A DNA stretch of 35,837 nt, from positions 1-35,837 of the forward strand of contig NZ_AYMP01000052.1 of NCBI RefSeq assembly GCF_000633515.1, written 5' to 3'. This document shows positions 1 to 8,198 of this stretch, in pieces. The notes below the pieces were generated by a model. That model was not told the origin of the DNA. It saw only the letters and a list, made by a program, of their open reading frames with translations, and ran no database searches. Source of the DNA: Morganella morganii H1r (GTDB taxonomy: Bacteria > Pseudomonadota > Gammaproteobacteria > Enterobacterales > Enterobacteriaceae). A program made the position numbers and the translations under genes. Within the stretch, counting starts at the first letter, position 1; every line of letters starts with the position of its first letter.

Positions 1-50
1 TGATTAAGGGCAAGCGCCGGTTGGTGAGGCGTGAAAAGATTTAACGCCAG

Positions 51-59
51 TGTTATAAA
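51..59 (+). promoter_or_regulatory. Possible extended -10 promoter for the cargo peptidase gene
   Basis: TGTTATAAA fits an extended -10 element (TGn followed by TATAAA at 54-59), about 45 bases before the ATG at 104. No good -35 hexamer is seen 17 bases upstream, which an extended -10 does not require. Together with the terminator at 1054-1079 it would make the peptidase gene an independent unit inside the tail operon. Inference only. Confidence 0.35.
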
Positions 60-103
60 GGAAGCAATCACTGACGTGTAGTATCTAAAAAGGAATTGTC
101 TTT

Positions 104-1030
104 ATGAATACGACCCCGGAAGATGCTTTTAAAATGGCAGTCCTTGGAACTGTGCCGGAAAAAAAAGATGAGTTTGAATTACTGTGGTCACAAAATGAAA
201 TAAATATTAACTTATCGAAGGATTATCAAGGGTTTAAACTTCAGTCAGGTGCTTATAATTCGATAATATACAGTCATAAAACAATGGTAACATGTTGGGT
301 TGTCGGTGCTTGCGCGCAAATATCTTTTGATGCTTGGCATCAAATCATACTGCGTTGTCAGAAAGATAGTATTAAATTGAGTTTAATAGATTTATTTAGT
401 GACTCCATATCTAAAGACCTTAGTTCTGGCGCCAGGCTGGTTAAACGCCTTTTGGATGCGGATAATTTCGATGATGTGACGTGGTATCCTAAAATACCAC
501 ATCCTGATTTAGGTAAACCAATTGATGTAAGCGGGCAAATGTTCTTTGATGTTTCGTGCATGAGCATGGCTTTTAATATTTTGCATGAAATAAATCATAT
601 ATCCATAAGTAATAACGGCGAGAACTTAACTGGATACGAAGAGGAGTTTGCTTGCGATGCTTTTGCAAAGCGTTTTTTATTGGAAGATATTATAAAATAT
701 TCAAGTTTATCAGGGGACGATTACAACACGGTTAGAAGCAAGCGCTTGATGGCCATTGCGCTATCATGTTCATTATTTTATATGATAACACAGCCAAAAC
801 ATTGGCTTGAATCTAAATCTCACCCATCAATTTCTGAAAGAGTGCGAGCGTTATTTTGTGCAGTTGATATTTCAGATAATGATTTATCATGCTGCTATTT
901 ATCTACATCTTTATTAATGGTGTTACTTATTTTTAATGTTGAGGTTGATGAATTAAAATGCACAACACTTAAGTCACTGTCATTTGAATTGCTTGATATA
1001 CTGGATGATTTCGCAAGGAACAAAAAATAA
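104..1030 (+). CDS. Lit-like zinc metallopeptidase (peptidase U49 type), prophage cargo gene
   Basis: The 308-residue protein carries HEINH at residues 161-165, a zincin HExxH motif, followed about 15 residues later by the acidic patch YEEEFACDAFA (178-188), which probably supplies the third zinc ligand. A later HPSISERV segment is also typical of such peptidases. This pattern fits the Lit/U49 family, whose founding member cleaves EF-Tu during T4 infection and aborts the phage; by analogy this may be a phage-exclusion protein. A good AAGGA site precedes the ATG. The gene is visibly more AT-rich than its neighbours, has its own terminator, and sits just before a tape-measure gene, all typical of a lysogeny cargo gene (moron). 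Family call fairly confident, target unknown. Confidence 0.7.
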   Translation: MNTTPEDAFKMAVLGTVPEKKDEFELLWSQNEININLSKDYQGFKLQSGAYNSIIYSHKTMVTCWVVGACAQISFDAWHQIILRCQKDSIKLSLIDLFSDSISKDLSSGARLVKRLLDADNFDDVTWYPKIPHPDLGKPIDVSGQMFFDVSCMSMAFNILHEINHISISNNGENLTGYEEEFACDAFAKRFLLEDIIKYSSLSGDDYNTVRSKRLMAIALSCSLFYMITQPKHWLESKSHPSISERVRALFCAVDISDNDLSCCYLSTSLLMVLLIFNVEVDELKCTTLKSLSFELLDILDDFARNKK

Positions 1031-1053
1031 TTCATCGCTAACTCTACAACACC

Positions 1054-1079
1054 AAACCCTGCCAACCGGCAGGGTTTTT
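1054..1079 (+). terminator. Rho-independent terminator after the cargo peptidase gene
   Basis: A perfect hairpin, CCCTGCC (1057-1063), loop AACC, GGCAGGG (1068-1074), is followed by TTTTT and preceded by AAA. It lies 26 bases after the peptidase stop and isolates that gene from the tape-measure gene. Confidence 0.85.
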
Positions 1080-1098
1080 CATTTTAAGGAGCAGGTAA

Positions 1099-3549
1099 AT
1101 GGCACAAGTAGGCGAAATCGTATATCAGGTGCAGATGGATGTTGCTCAGTTGCTGACATCTCAGCGCCAGCTGGATCAGCGACTGCGGAATATGGAGGGT
1201 GGCTTTGACCGCGCCACGCGCTCGGTTAACGATACTGAAAATGCCATGTTCTCGCTCTCAAAAGCAGCGGCTCTGGTTACATCAGCGCTGTCAGCCGGTG
1301 CGATTATCCATGCTGTCGATGAGTGGGGGCAGATGGCGGCGCGGATCAAGATGGCGCTTAACTCTGTTGAGGGTGATGTTGAACGTTACTCAGAAATTCA
1401 GAAACGTTTTCTGGAAGTCAGTAACCGAAACGGTAAGGCTATCGAGACAGTGCAGGGTTTGTACGCCGGTTCTGCAACCTCAATGAAAGAACTTGGTTAC
1501 AACACCACGCAGACCGTTGATTACATCGAATCTCTGTCTTCAGCATTCACCGCTAACGCCACCGGTGCACAGCAAACAGAATCCGCAATGGCCTCTCTTA
1601 ACCGCGCAATGGTGGTCGGTACACTGAAAGGTAACGACTGGCACGCAGTACTGAATGCCACACCGTCGGTTGTGAACGATATCGCCAAAGAAATATCACG
1701 TATGCGAGGCGGGATAAAAGTCACCGAGAATGACGTTAAAAAAATGGCAATGGAAGGCGGTATCTCCATGCAGATATTTGCCAACGCCATGATTGCCGCC
1801 CGCAAAGAAAACAATGCTCTTGCCGATTCGATGGATAACACCGTTGCTGACGGTTTTACTAAATTAGCCAACTCAGCGAAAGCGTATTACGGGGAATTAA
1901 ACCAGGCATACGGTGTAACACGGACAATGTCGGCCGCATTCGCTGATATCACCGCGAACTTTGACACCTTTGCAAATATCGCCAACGTTGTTGCTCTTGT
2001 TGTCGGGGCTCGGCTTGTTGGTGCATTCTCCGCTTCCATTAAAACAAAGATACTTGATGCCGCTGCTTCCGTTAAACAGGCTCAGGCCAATACTGCAACA
2101 GCAAAAGCAGCTGAATATGCAGCGACAGCAGAAAGACGTAAAGCCTTGGCAGATAAAGAATCTACCGCATCGGCGGTTGCTCTCGCTCAGGCCGAGTATA
2201 ACGTCGCGCGCGGCAGTTCAGCTGAAGCGATGGCGCTGGATAACCTTAATGCCAAAAAGACCATTGCCCGGAATGCGTCAATTGCGTATGCACAGTCATT
2301 GACGGCAGAGGCCGCTGCATCACAAGCCGCCACTATAGCTGCACGCAATGCTTCCGCAGTGATGGGGGTGCTGCGTGGTGGACTGGCATTAATCGGTGGC
2401 CCGATGGGTGCCGCTATGTTGGCCGGTGCCGCAATCATGTATTTCAGTGAAAGCTCAAAGCAGGCGAAACAGGATGCATCTGATTTTGCCGATTCGCTGG
2501 GTGAATTAAGCGGAAAGCTGAAAGAGCTTACGTTTGATGCTCTGAACGGTGCGATCGGTAAAACAACGGAAAATATTGAGGTTCAGGAAGATGCAGTAAA
2601 AGACCTGAAGGATGAAATCGCAGCTCTCAATTCTCAGTACGATAAAGCCGGAGAAAGGAACTACAGCCTAGCCGGGGCGGAGAAAGACAGGGAAAAAATC
2701 CTCAATAAAATAAAAATAAAAACAGCAGAACTGGAAACCGCCACAAACAAACTGAATGACATGCAAAAATTTCTTGCTCAGGCTACGGCGGAGGTGAATG
2801 CAAGGGTCGGAGATTCAGAAAAAATCTTTGGTGGTGCAACTGACGGCGCTGGCAAGCTTGCCAACATGGTTAAATGGCTCGCTTCACAGATGAAAGACGC
2901 CGCAGATGAGCAGGATAATCTCAATTCTAAATTAGCTAATCAGGGATTCAGGTCAGAGGAGGGCGATAAGTACATTCAGCAGCTCAAAGAGCAAAACGAG
3001 CTGTTGTCTATTACCGACAAAAGAGAAAGGGCGATAGCCGCAGAACGACAGCGGCAGTTAAAGGCTGGGACTCTGGCTGATTCTGAACAAATGAAGGATG
3101 CATTATCACTTATTGGTGCTAATTACGACCTGGCAGAAGCGGAAAGGGAGAGGGATAGCACCGGTAAAAAATCTGCATCTGATGCCCTCAAATCAGCAAA
3201 CGCAGTCGCCGATGCATTGAAAAACCAACAGGCCGCAGTAGACCGGTTAAATCAGGGATACAAAGAAGGCTCTGTTGAGCTGGCAAAATACGATGCAGCC
3301 AAGGCGCTGGGTGATGATGCCACACCGGCACAAATAGCTCAGGCTGAAAAACTGGCAGCGGAGAAATTCGCCATTGAGCAGCGCTCAGCAGACCAGAAAG
3401 CCGCACTTGATGCCAACGTGTTAGCCAAAGCAAAACAGACGCGTGACGATGATTTAGCGCAGCTTGAGCGGCAGTTAAAAGCTGGCGATGTGACGTTTGA
3501 GCAGTCGCAGAAGCGCCTGTGGGGAGGTGATCAATATTGCACTAATTAA
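1099..3549 (+). pseudogene. Tape-measure protein of a lambda-like prophage, interrupted by the Mu-like element
   Basis: The N-terminus (MAQVGEIVYQVQMDVAQLL) and the long alanine-rich, helical, coiled-coil body match tail tape-measure proteins of siphovirus prophages, which set tail length and help DNA entry. There is a hydrophobic stretch near residues 420-450 (GGLALIGGPMGAAMLAGAAIMYF). An AAGGAG site precedes the ATG. The open frame ends at 3549 with an atypical tail (LWGGDQYCTN) that begins where the Mu-like left end is placed (3518), so about 806 residues are genuine and the rest is read through from the inserted phage. The remaining 3' part should lie beyond the right end of the Mu-like prophage. 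The resident phage could not make normal tails while this insertion is present. Confidence 0.8.
3521..3546 (+). promoter_or_regulatory. Left-end transposase site L1 (candidate)
   Basis: Aligned with 3595-3620, this 26-base block matches at about 18 positions, including GGGGAG at the start and TGCACT followed by xAT at the end. It starts 3 bases inside the proposed terminus. In Mu the transposase binds three such sites (L1-L3) in the first ~170 bases. Confidence 0.6.
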
Positions 3550-3594
3550 AAAAGGAGTGTGATTGGCTGGACGCCTTGAGTTTACTGCTTTGGC

Positions 3595-3620
3595 GGGGAG
3601 TTATGCGATTCTGCACTGAT
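3595..3620 (+). promoter_or_regulatory. Left-end transposase site L2 (candidate)
   Basis: Shares GGGGAG plus TGCACTxAT with the first site, and ATTCTGCACT with the third, in the same orientation. It lies 74 bases after L1. Confidence 0.6.
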
Positions 3621-3645
3621 GAACATGAATTGATTTATTTTATGT

Positions 3646-3671
3646 TTTTTTGCATTCTATTCTGCACTCAA
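3646..3671 (+). promoter_or_regulatory. Left-end transposase site L3 (candidate)
   Basis: Contains ATTCTGCACT exactly as in L2 with matching bases just upstream, but lacks the GGGGAG half. It lies 51 bases after L2, between the terminus and the end of the repressor gene, as L3 does in Mu. Confidence 0.5.
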
Positions 3672-3730
3672 GTGATCATCTTTTAGGAGCGTTTAAACAA
3701 TATTTAAAGGACGATTGAACAGGTATCCAA

Positions 3731-4324
3731 TCATCCCACTTTTTGGTGATCTTCTTCCTGGCTTAAATGACCAGTCTCATCGGTATTTTTCTTCTCTTCA
3801 ATGCGGCGCAAAATCTCTTGGTCTAGTGATTCATCACCAGCCATTGCAAGCCTAATGGCTTGTTTCAGTGTTGGTCTTATGTGCATGGCATCAATAGCAT
3901 CCATAGTCTCACTGAGTTCAATGCAATCCATGTGATTTATTTTGAATGCACTCAGTACGCCATGTCTGTGAATTGCACGCATTATACTTTCGGCCTCTCC
4001 TGATGATAATGAATCATAGATCATCATCCACGCCTGCCTCGCCTCTTCTTTACGCTCTTCATTTTTGGCTGTTTCAGTAGCGCTACTTTGTCCTTTTACT
4101 AGCCAATCAACAGACACGTTTTCTATATTTGATATGGTATTTAATACACTTAGCGTTGGTTCAGTGCCTCTGTTCAGATAGTTATTTAATGTGGAAACAG
4201 ATAAGTTCCAGTCTCTTGCTGCTCCCCTGACACTTCGGTCACCAATCAATGCTTTCAGCCTGTCTTTAAATGTTGTTTTTGTTACGTCCGGAAAAGAAAC
4301 GCTGTCATTTTTTTTACTATTCAT
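3731..4324 (-). CDS. c: Mu-like lysogeny repressor (c), helix-turn-helix protein
   Basis: This 197-residue protein is read leftward, divergent from ner and the early operon, the position of the Mu repressor gene. Residues 32-52 (VRGAARDWNLSVSTLNNYLNR) form a helix-turn-helix, followed by TEPTLSVLNTISNIENVSVDWLVKG, a layout common in phage repressors. The C-terminal half is charged and helical with no visible LexA-type Ser-Lys peptidase, so release from repression is unlikely to be by RecA-stimulated self-cleavage. It probably binds the inverted repeats at 4357-4431 to shut off the early promoter and, as in Mu, may also limit transposition. The ribosome site is weak (GAGAA before TAGCAA-ATG). 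Confidence 0.8.
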   Translation of the reverse strand: MNSKKNDSVSFPDVTKTTFKDRLKALIGDRSVRGAARDWNLSVSTLNNYLNRGTEPTLSVLNTISNIENVSVDWLVKGQSSATETAKNEERKEEARQAWMMIYDSLSSGEAESIMRAIHRHGVLSAFKINHMDCIELSETMDAIDAMHIRPTLKQAIRLAMAGDESLDQEILRRIEEKKNTDETGHLSQEEDHQKVG

Positions 4325-4356
4325 TTGCTATTCTCATAACCATTTGATTTGCAATG

Positions 4357-4381
4357 TAAATCTCAATTGAACCCAGATTTA
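4357..4381. promoter_or_regulatory. Candidate repressor operator, inverted repeat
   Basis: TAAATCT (4357-4363) and AGATTTA (4375-4381) are perfect 7-base inverted arms around an 11-base spacer. The spacer contains ATTGAACCC, which itself recurs inverted at 4423-4431. It lies between the repressor gene and the early promoter. Confidence 0.5.
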
Positions 4382-4431
4382 AACTTAAGCGCACAAAAGA
4401 AACTCAATTTCTTTCTTTACATGGGTTCAAT
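4366..4431. repeat. Long-range inverted repeat ATTGAACCC / GGGTTCAAT across the control region
   Basis: ATTGAACCC at 4366-4374 is mirrored exactly by GGGTTCAAT at 4423-4431, with 48 bases between. One copy lies inside the 4357-4381 palindrome and the other in the spacer of the predicted early promoter. Two operator half-clusters bridged by repressor would fit. Confidence 0.5.
4396..4414. promoter_or_regulatory. Candidate operator, AAAGAAA-CTCAA-TTTCTTT palindrome
   Basis: Perfect 7-base arms (4396-4402 and 4408-4414) around five bases, ending two bases before the predicted -35 of the early promoter. A protein bound here would block RNA polymerase. Confidence 0.45.
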
Positions 4432-4444
4432 ATGGATCAATACT
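4416..4444 (+). promoter_or_regulatory. Predicted early promoter (Pe-like)
   Basis: TTTACA (4416-4421), a 17-base spacer and AATACT (4439-4444) make a reasonable sigma-70 promoter pointing into ner and the transposition genes. The start would be near 4451. The spacer holds one candidate operator arm, which fits control by the divergent repressor. Confidence 0.5.
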
Positions 4445-4453
4445 GTATCTGCA

Positions 4454-4477
4454 CGGATAACCCACGCGGATTATCCG
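4454..4477. promoter_or_regulatory. Inverted repeat just downstream of the early promoter, possible Ner site
   Basis: CGGATAA (4454-4460) and TTATCCG (4471-4477) are perfect inverted arms around ten bases, directly after the predicted early start. In Mu, Ner binds an inverted site in this position to dampen early transcription. It could equally form an mRNA hairpin in the ner leader. Confidence 0.4.
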
Positions 4478-4506
4478 CAGGGGTAATTTTTAAGGGTAAA
4501 CGAAAT

Positions 4507-4743
4507 ATGGATAGAAATGAAGTAAGTCATGCTGACTGGCATCGTATCGATATTGTTGCTGCTCTTCACAAAGAAGGCGTCACGATGCGTGACCTGTCAA
4601 CGCAGGCTGGTTTAAAACCAGACACGTTAAAGAATGCACTGGCGCGTTCTTATCCAAAAGGTGAGCGCATTATTGCTGATGCGCTTGGCATTCAGCCTCA
4701 GGAAATATGGCCAAGCCGTTACCTGAGCAGAGTATTAGGGTGA
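4507..4743 (+). CDS. ner: Ner-like DNA-binding regulator
   Basis: A 78-residue protein starting MDRNEVSHADWHR. The segment DWHRIDIVAALHKEGVTMRDLSTQAGLKPDTLKNAL, followed by YPKGERIIADALGIQPQEIWPSRY, is the hallmark of the Ner/Nlp family: a helix-turn-helix and a conserved IWPSRY end. Ner turns down early and repressor transcription after infection. An upstream ATG at 4432 is in frame but has no ribosome site and would lie ahead of the predicted transcript start, so the ATG at 4507 (AAGGG ten bases upstream) was chosen. It ends just before the transposase start. Confidence 0.88.
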   Translation: MDRNEVSHADWHRIDIVAALHKEGVTMRDLSTQAGLKPDTLKNALARSYPKGERIIADALGIQPQEIWPSRYLSRVLG

Positions 4744-4748
4744 TCGGT

Positions 4749-6794
4749 ATGTTCCTGACTGCTAATGAACTGGTTGGAATCCCGGGATTGCCGGGCACGG
4801 TTCAGGGGATACGAAATCGTCTGAATAAGTTGTCAGGCGATCACCCTGAATTAATTCGTAAGCGTACCGGCACAAAAGCTTTTGAGTATCACATCGACTG
4901 CTTGCCGGAATCTGCTCAGAACGCAGTGAAACAACGTCATTTTAATGCGGTGCTGGAGCAGAAAAAGACAGAAAAACCGCTGGAAAATCCCGTTGCTGTT
5001 ACTGCGGTAAAGCCCGGCGAAGAACTTGCTCTGATGCGTCAGTGCCCGGCCCTGCTGGAGCGGGAGGTTTCCGGACTGACAGAAGAACAGAAAGCAGTTG
5101 CTGATGCACGGGCAGCTCTGGCTATGGAAGTGCTGTCACTGGTTGCGGCCGGTGATACCCGTACCGGTGCGGTGACCCGGATTTCAGAACAGTCACGCAA
5201 AGGTGTGCTGCCGGAGCATCTGCAGCGTTCCGCAGACAATGCTAATGCACGCAGGGGTAAATCACGCCGGGGCGTAAGTCCGCGTTCTCTGCAGGAATGG
5301 GTATCCCTTTATCAGAGTACCAATTCCGGGGAAGAGCGTCTGGCATTGCTGGCTCCCGGTTATCACAAAGAAACCCGCCCTGAACAGGTGGCATGGTTTC
5401 CGGGGTTTCTGGCGCATTACCGCAATGTGAACGGGCCGTCACTGATTGCCGCTTACCGTTCATTCTCAGATGAATGGGATGAACAGTATGCCGATCAGCC
5501 TGCCATGCTGAGTGCGAAACCCTCTTATGACGCGGTGCGCCGCCTGATGGTAAAACTGCCGAAACGTGAGCGCGCCAAAGGCCGTGTAACCGGTTCGGAA
5601 GCGCGGGCACTGGAAACCTATCAGAAGCGTGACTGGTCACAGATGCCGGTAAACGGATGTTGGGTCAGTGACGGTAAATCTATGAACCTGAAGGTGGCAC
5701 ACCCTATTCACGGCCGTCCGTTCACTCCCGAACTGACAATGGTGATAGATGGCCGTACCCGCTTTGTTGTGGGCTGGAGTCTGGATTTGGCGGAAAACGT
5801 CATTGCTGTTGCATCCGCTTACCGGCACGCCATGCAGCATCACGGTAAGCCATTATTTGTGTATTCGGATAATGGTGGCGGTGAAAAGAACAAAACGCTG
5901 GATGCGGAAATCACCGGTATTTTTCCGCGTCTCGGTATCCGGCACATGACCGGTATTCCGGGGAACCCGCAGGCGCGCGGGATTATTGAACGGCTTAACG
6001 GGGTGATCCCTCTTCGTATTGCTCAGGGGTTCGCAACCTTTAACGGCCGTGGAGCCGACCGTGAACATGCGCGGATAACCAGCCGCCGTATTAATTCAGC
6101 GGTTAATGCGCTGGAGAATAACAAGGAGCTTAATCCGGTGCAGAAAAGTGCACTGGCAAAACTGCCGTCATGGGCACAACTGCTGGATGCCATCGAAGAT
6201 GAGATCCACAAATACAACTATACCCATGAACACAGTGAGTTACCGAAGCAGAACGGCCGTCATATGACACCTGCAGCATACCGTCAGGCCGTTCTGGCCA
6301 TAGAAGGTGATGAGATTGAGTACCTGACAGAGATTGAGCTGCGGGAAATGTTCATGCCGGAAGTTAAGCGCGTGGCTCAGCGTGGCTGGATTGAGTTCAA
6401 CAACAACCAGTATTTTGCGGAGGATTTAATCCTGGTCGATGGTGAGGAAGTCCGCGTGGCGTATGACATTCATGATGCCGGTGAAGTCATTATCCGTAAG
6501 CAGGACGGGTCATACGTCTGCAAAGCGGTATGGAACGGTAACAAGGTTGCCGCTGTACCGACAACACAGATGGACAAAGCGGTTGAAGACCGCCGCAAAC
6601 GCCGTATGTCACTGGTTGAAAGTAAAATGCGTGAAATTGAGGCAGAAGCCCGCCCGGTACTTACCGGAAAAACCGTACCTGATTTCGGCAGTTATATCAG
6701 TGAGCCGGTGGCCGTTCCGGCCGGAGGCAAGCCGACAACATTCTTACAGGTCGAGTATGAACACCTGAATGCCAGACAGGCCGGAAACCAATAA
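4749..6794 (+). CDS. A: Mu A-type DDE transposase
   Basis: This 681-residue protein matches MuA in size and layout. The N-terminal MFLTANELVGIPGLPGT aligns with the start of MuA (a winged-helix enhancer-binding domain). Further DNA-binding segments lead to an RNase H-like core with candidate catalytic residues D308 (WVSDGKSM), D374 (VYSDNGGG) and E414 (NPQARGIIERLNG). A small beta-barrel region and a basic helical tail (DRRKRRMSLVESKMREIEAEARP), probably for contact with the B ATPase, follow. An in-frame ATG at 4707 would overlap ner by 37 bases, but 4749 has AGGG eight bases upstream and fits the MuA start. It should act on the 3521-3671 sites. Confidence 0.93.
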   Translation: MFLTANELVGIPGLPGTVQGIRNRLNKLSGDHPELIRKRTGTKAFEYHIDCLPESAQNAVKQRHFNAVLEQKKTEKPLENPVAVTAVKPGEELALMRQCPALLEREVSGLTEEQKAVADARAALAMEVLSLVAAGDTRTGAVTRISEQSRKGVLPEHLQRSADNANARRGKSRRGVSPRSLQEWVSLYQSTNSGEERLALLAPGYHKETRPEQVAWFPGFLAHYRNVNGPSLIAAYRSFSDEWDEQYADQPAMLSAKPSYDAVRRLMVKLPKRERAKGRVTGSEARALETYQKRDWSQMPVNGCWVSDGKSMNLKVAHPIHGRPFTPELTMVIDGRTRFVVGWSLDLAENVIAVASAYRHAMQHHGKPLFVYSDNGGGEKNKTLDAEITGIFPRLGIRHMTGIPGNPQARGIIERLNGVIPLRIAQGFATFNGRGADREHARITSRRINSAVNALENNKELNPVQKSALAKLPSWAQLLDAIEDEIHKYNYTHEHSELPKQNGRHMTPAAYRQAVLAIEGDEIEYLTEIELREMFMPEVKRVAQRGWIEFNNNQYFAEDLILVDGEEVRVAYDIHDAGEVIIRKQDGSYVCKAVWNGNKVAAVPTTQMDKAVEDRRKRRMSLVESKMREIEAEARPVLTGKTVPDFGSYISEPVAVPAGGKPTTFLQVEYEHLNARQAGNQ

Positions 6795-6809
6795 CAGGAG
6801 AATATGATT

Positions 6810-7703
6810 ATGTCATTAGTGACTGAATTATCTGAATTACTTGCAGCAAAAGGCTGGTCTCAGGCTCAGGCATCACGCGGTGTCGGTGTCAGTACTGCGG
6901 TGATTAACCAGTATCTGCAGGGCAAATACAACGGTGATGTGAAAGGTGTTGAGGAAAAAGTCCGTCAGTTTATTCAGCGTGAGCATGACCGCGCCAAAGC
7001 CCGCAACATCAAGCCTGTCTATGTTGCGACATACATGGCTAAAAAAGGTATGGAAGTCATCAAAATGGCGCATCTGGATGGGGATATCAACGTGATCTAC
7101 GGTGATGCCGGTATGGGTAAAACTATGATTATGCGCCGGTACGCCACTGAAAACCTGAGTGCTGTGCTGATTGAGGCAGACCCGGGGTATACCGCCCGTG
7201 TGGTACTTGAAGAACTGTGCAATAAACTCGGACTGGCTAAGCGCGGAAATATGCACGAACTGAGTGAGGCCATCATCCAGGCACTGCGTGATTCGGGGAA
7301 AGTCATTCTGGTCGATGAGGCTGAAAACCTGCCTTACCGTGCCCTTGAGACGTTACGCCGTATTCATGATAAGTCCGGTGTCGGTATCGTTCTGGCGGGT
7401 ATGCCGCGTCTTATCCTGAACCTGAAAGGTAAGCGCGGGGAGTATAAGCAGCTGTACAGCCGTGTCGGCTTTGCCCTGCGTATGGGGGATGCGTTACCGG
7501 AAGAGGATATCCGCCAAATCATCACTGAACTGCTGCCGGAAATTGAGGAAGAAGCCGTTTTCTCTGAGTTATTCAAAGTGTGCAAAGGTAATGCCCGCAG
7601 GCTGTTTAAGTTATTGCGTGGTGTCTCACGCGGCAGTCAGATTAACCAGCGTCCTGTGGATGTGGCGATGGTGTCCGGGTTCTCTGAAATGCTGATTAAT
7701 TAG
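6810..7703 (+). CDS. B: Mu B-like AAA+ ATPase, target selection and transposase activator
   Basis: 297 residues. An N-terminal helix-turn-helix (about 17-38, WSQAQASRGVGVSTAVINQYL) precedes an AAA+ domain with Walker A GDAGMGKT (98-105) and Walker B VILVDEAE (165-172). In Mu, B coats target DNA, stimulates A and gives target immunity. AGGAG at 6796-6800 is only 3 bases from the ATG at 6804 but 9 from the ATG at 6810, so the latter was chosen. It follows A by 15 bases in the early operon. Confidence 0.92.
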   Translation: MSLVTELSELLAAKGWSQAQASRGVGVSTAVINQYLQGKYNGDVKGVEEKVRQFIQREHDRAKARNIKPVYVATYMAKKGMEVIKMAHLDGDINVIYGDAGMGKTMIMRRYATENLSAVLIEADPGYTARVVLEELCNKLGLAKRGNMHELSEAIIQALRDSGKVILVDEAENLPYRALETLRRIHDKSGVGIVLAGMPRLILNLKGKRGEYKQLYSRVGFALRMGDALPEEDIRQIITELLPEIEEEAVFSELFKVCKGNARRLFKLLRGVSRGSQINQRPVDVAMVSGFSEMLIN

Positions 7704-7714
7704 TGAGGCTGATG

Positions 7715-7999
7715 ATGAATATCAAAATTACCCCGTCCAATCAGGGTGTTTTAAAAACACTGATTCAGGTTGAATCTGTTGTAAAAAGCCTGGGTGATCG
7801 TGGTGTGACAGTGCTGGGTGTGTCAACCGGCAATGATAAACCCCGTATCAAAATAGCGCGTCATGCGTACTGTGATCAGCTTATCCGTTCCGGTAAAGCC
7901 TGTTATCTGCAGTTCGGTAACAGTCGTCACGGTTACTACAAACAAGGCAGCTTTACTCAGGATGGCTGCCGTGTGTTCTGGTCTGAATCAATTTATTAA
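7715..7999 (+). CDS. Small early protein of Mu-like phages, function unknown
   Basis: 94 residues beginning MNIKITPSNQGVLKTL. No known fold is recognised. It has a conserved-looking core, VVKSLGDRGVTVLGVS, and an aromatic-rich end (CYLQFGNSRHGYYKQGSF) with two cysteines, suggesting a compact nucleic-acid or protein binder. Three starts are possible (GTG 7703, ATG 7712, ATG 7715); GAGG at 7705-7708 favours 7715. It directly follows B, where Mu carries small host-takeover genes, but no link to a named Mu gene is claimed. Confidence 0.65.
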   Translation: MNIKITPSNQGVLKTLIQVESVVKSLGDRGVTVLGVSTGNDKPRIKIARHAYCDQLIRSGKACYLQFGNSRHGYYKQGSFTQDGCRVFWSESIY

Positions 8000-8009
8000 G
8001 GGTGAAGTT

Positions 8010-8198
8010 ATGTCTGTAAAAATTACGATTCTTATCACGGAAAAAAAAGGTGGTGGCATTCGCTTTGAGGCAGAAGCCGCAGGGGAACAGTCAACCGGTA
8101 AGGAGTTACGTATTGCTGAAGATTTAAAAGATAAATTAATTCGTTTGCTGAAAGATTCTCAACCATCAACAAAAAAAGGAACACAACATGTCCATTAA
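8010..8198 (+). CDS. Small early protein, function unknown
   Basis: 62 residues starting MSVKITILITEKKGGGIRFEAEA, ending in a polar, lysine-rich tail. The ATG at 8010 has an AAGGGTGAAG ribosome site, and the gene ends 11 bases inside the DUF3164 gene, indicating translational coupling. The beta-rich N-terminus resembles small proteins seen before DUF3164 in other Mu-like phages. No motif points to a function. Confidence 0.6.
   Translation: MSVKITILITEKKGGGIRFEAEAAGEQSTGKELRIAEDLKDKLIRLLKDSQPSTKKGTQHVH

Noticed and set aside
3563-3619. Short frame from TTG at 3563 (reads MAGRLEFTALAGSYAILH) with AAAGGAG upstream, looking like the start of a gene after the tape measure.
   Set aside because: Only 18 codons long, and it overlaps the L2 site within the phage left end. 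It is probably chance, though it could mean the phage end lies farther right, near 3615.
4432-4506. In-frame N-terminal extension of ner from ATG 4432.
   Set aside because: No ribosome site, upstream of the predicted transcript start, and the Ner family begins near 4507.
4707-4748. Earlier in-frame ATG for the transposase.
   Set aside because: It would overlap ner by 37 bases; the ATG at 4749 has a better ribosome site and aligns with the start of MuA.
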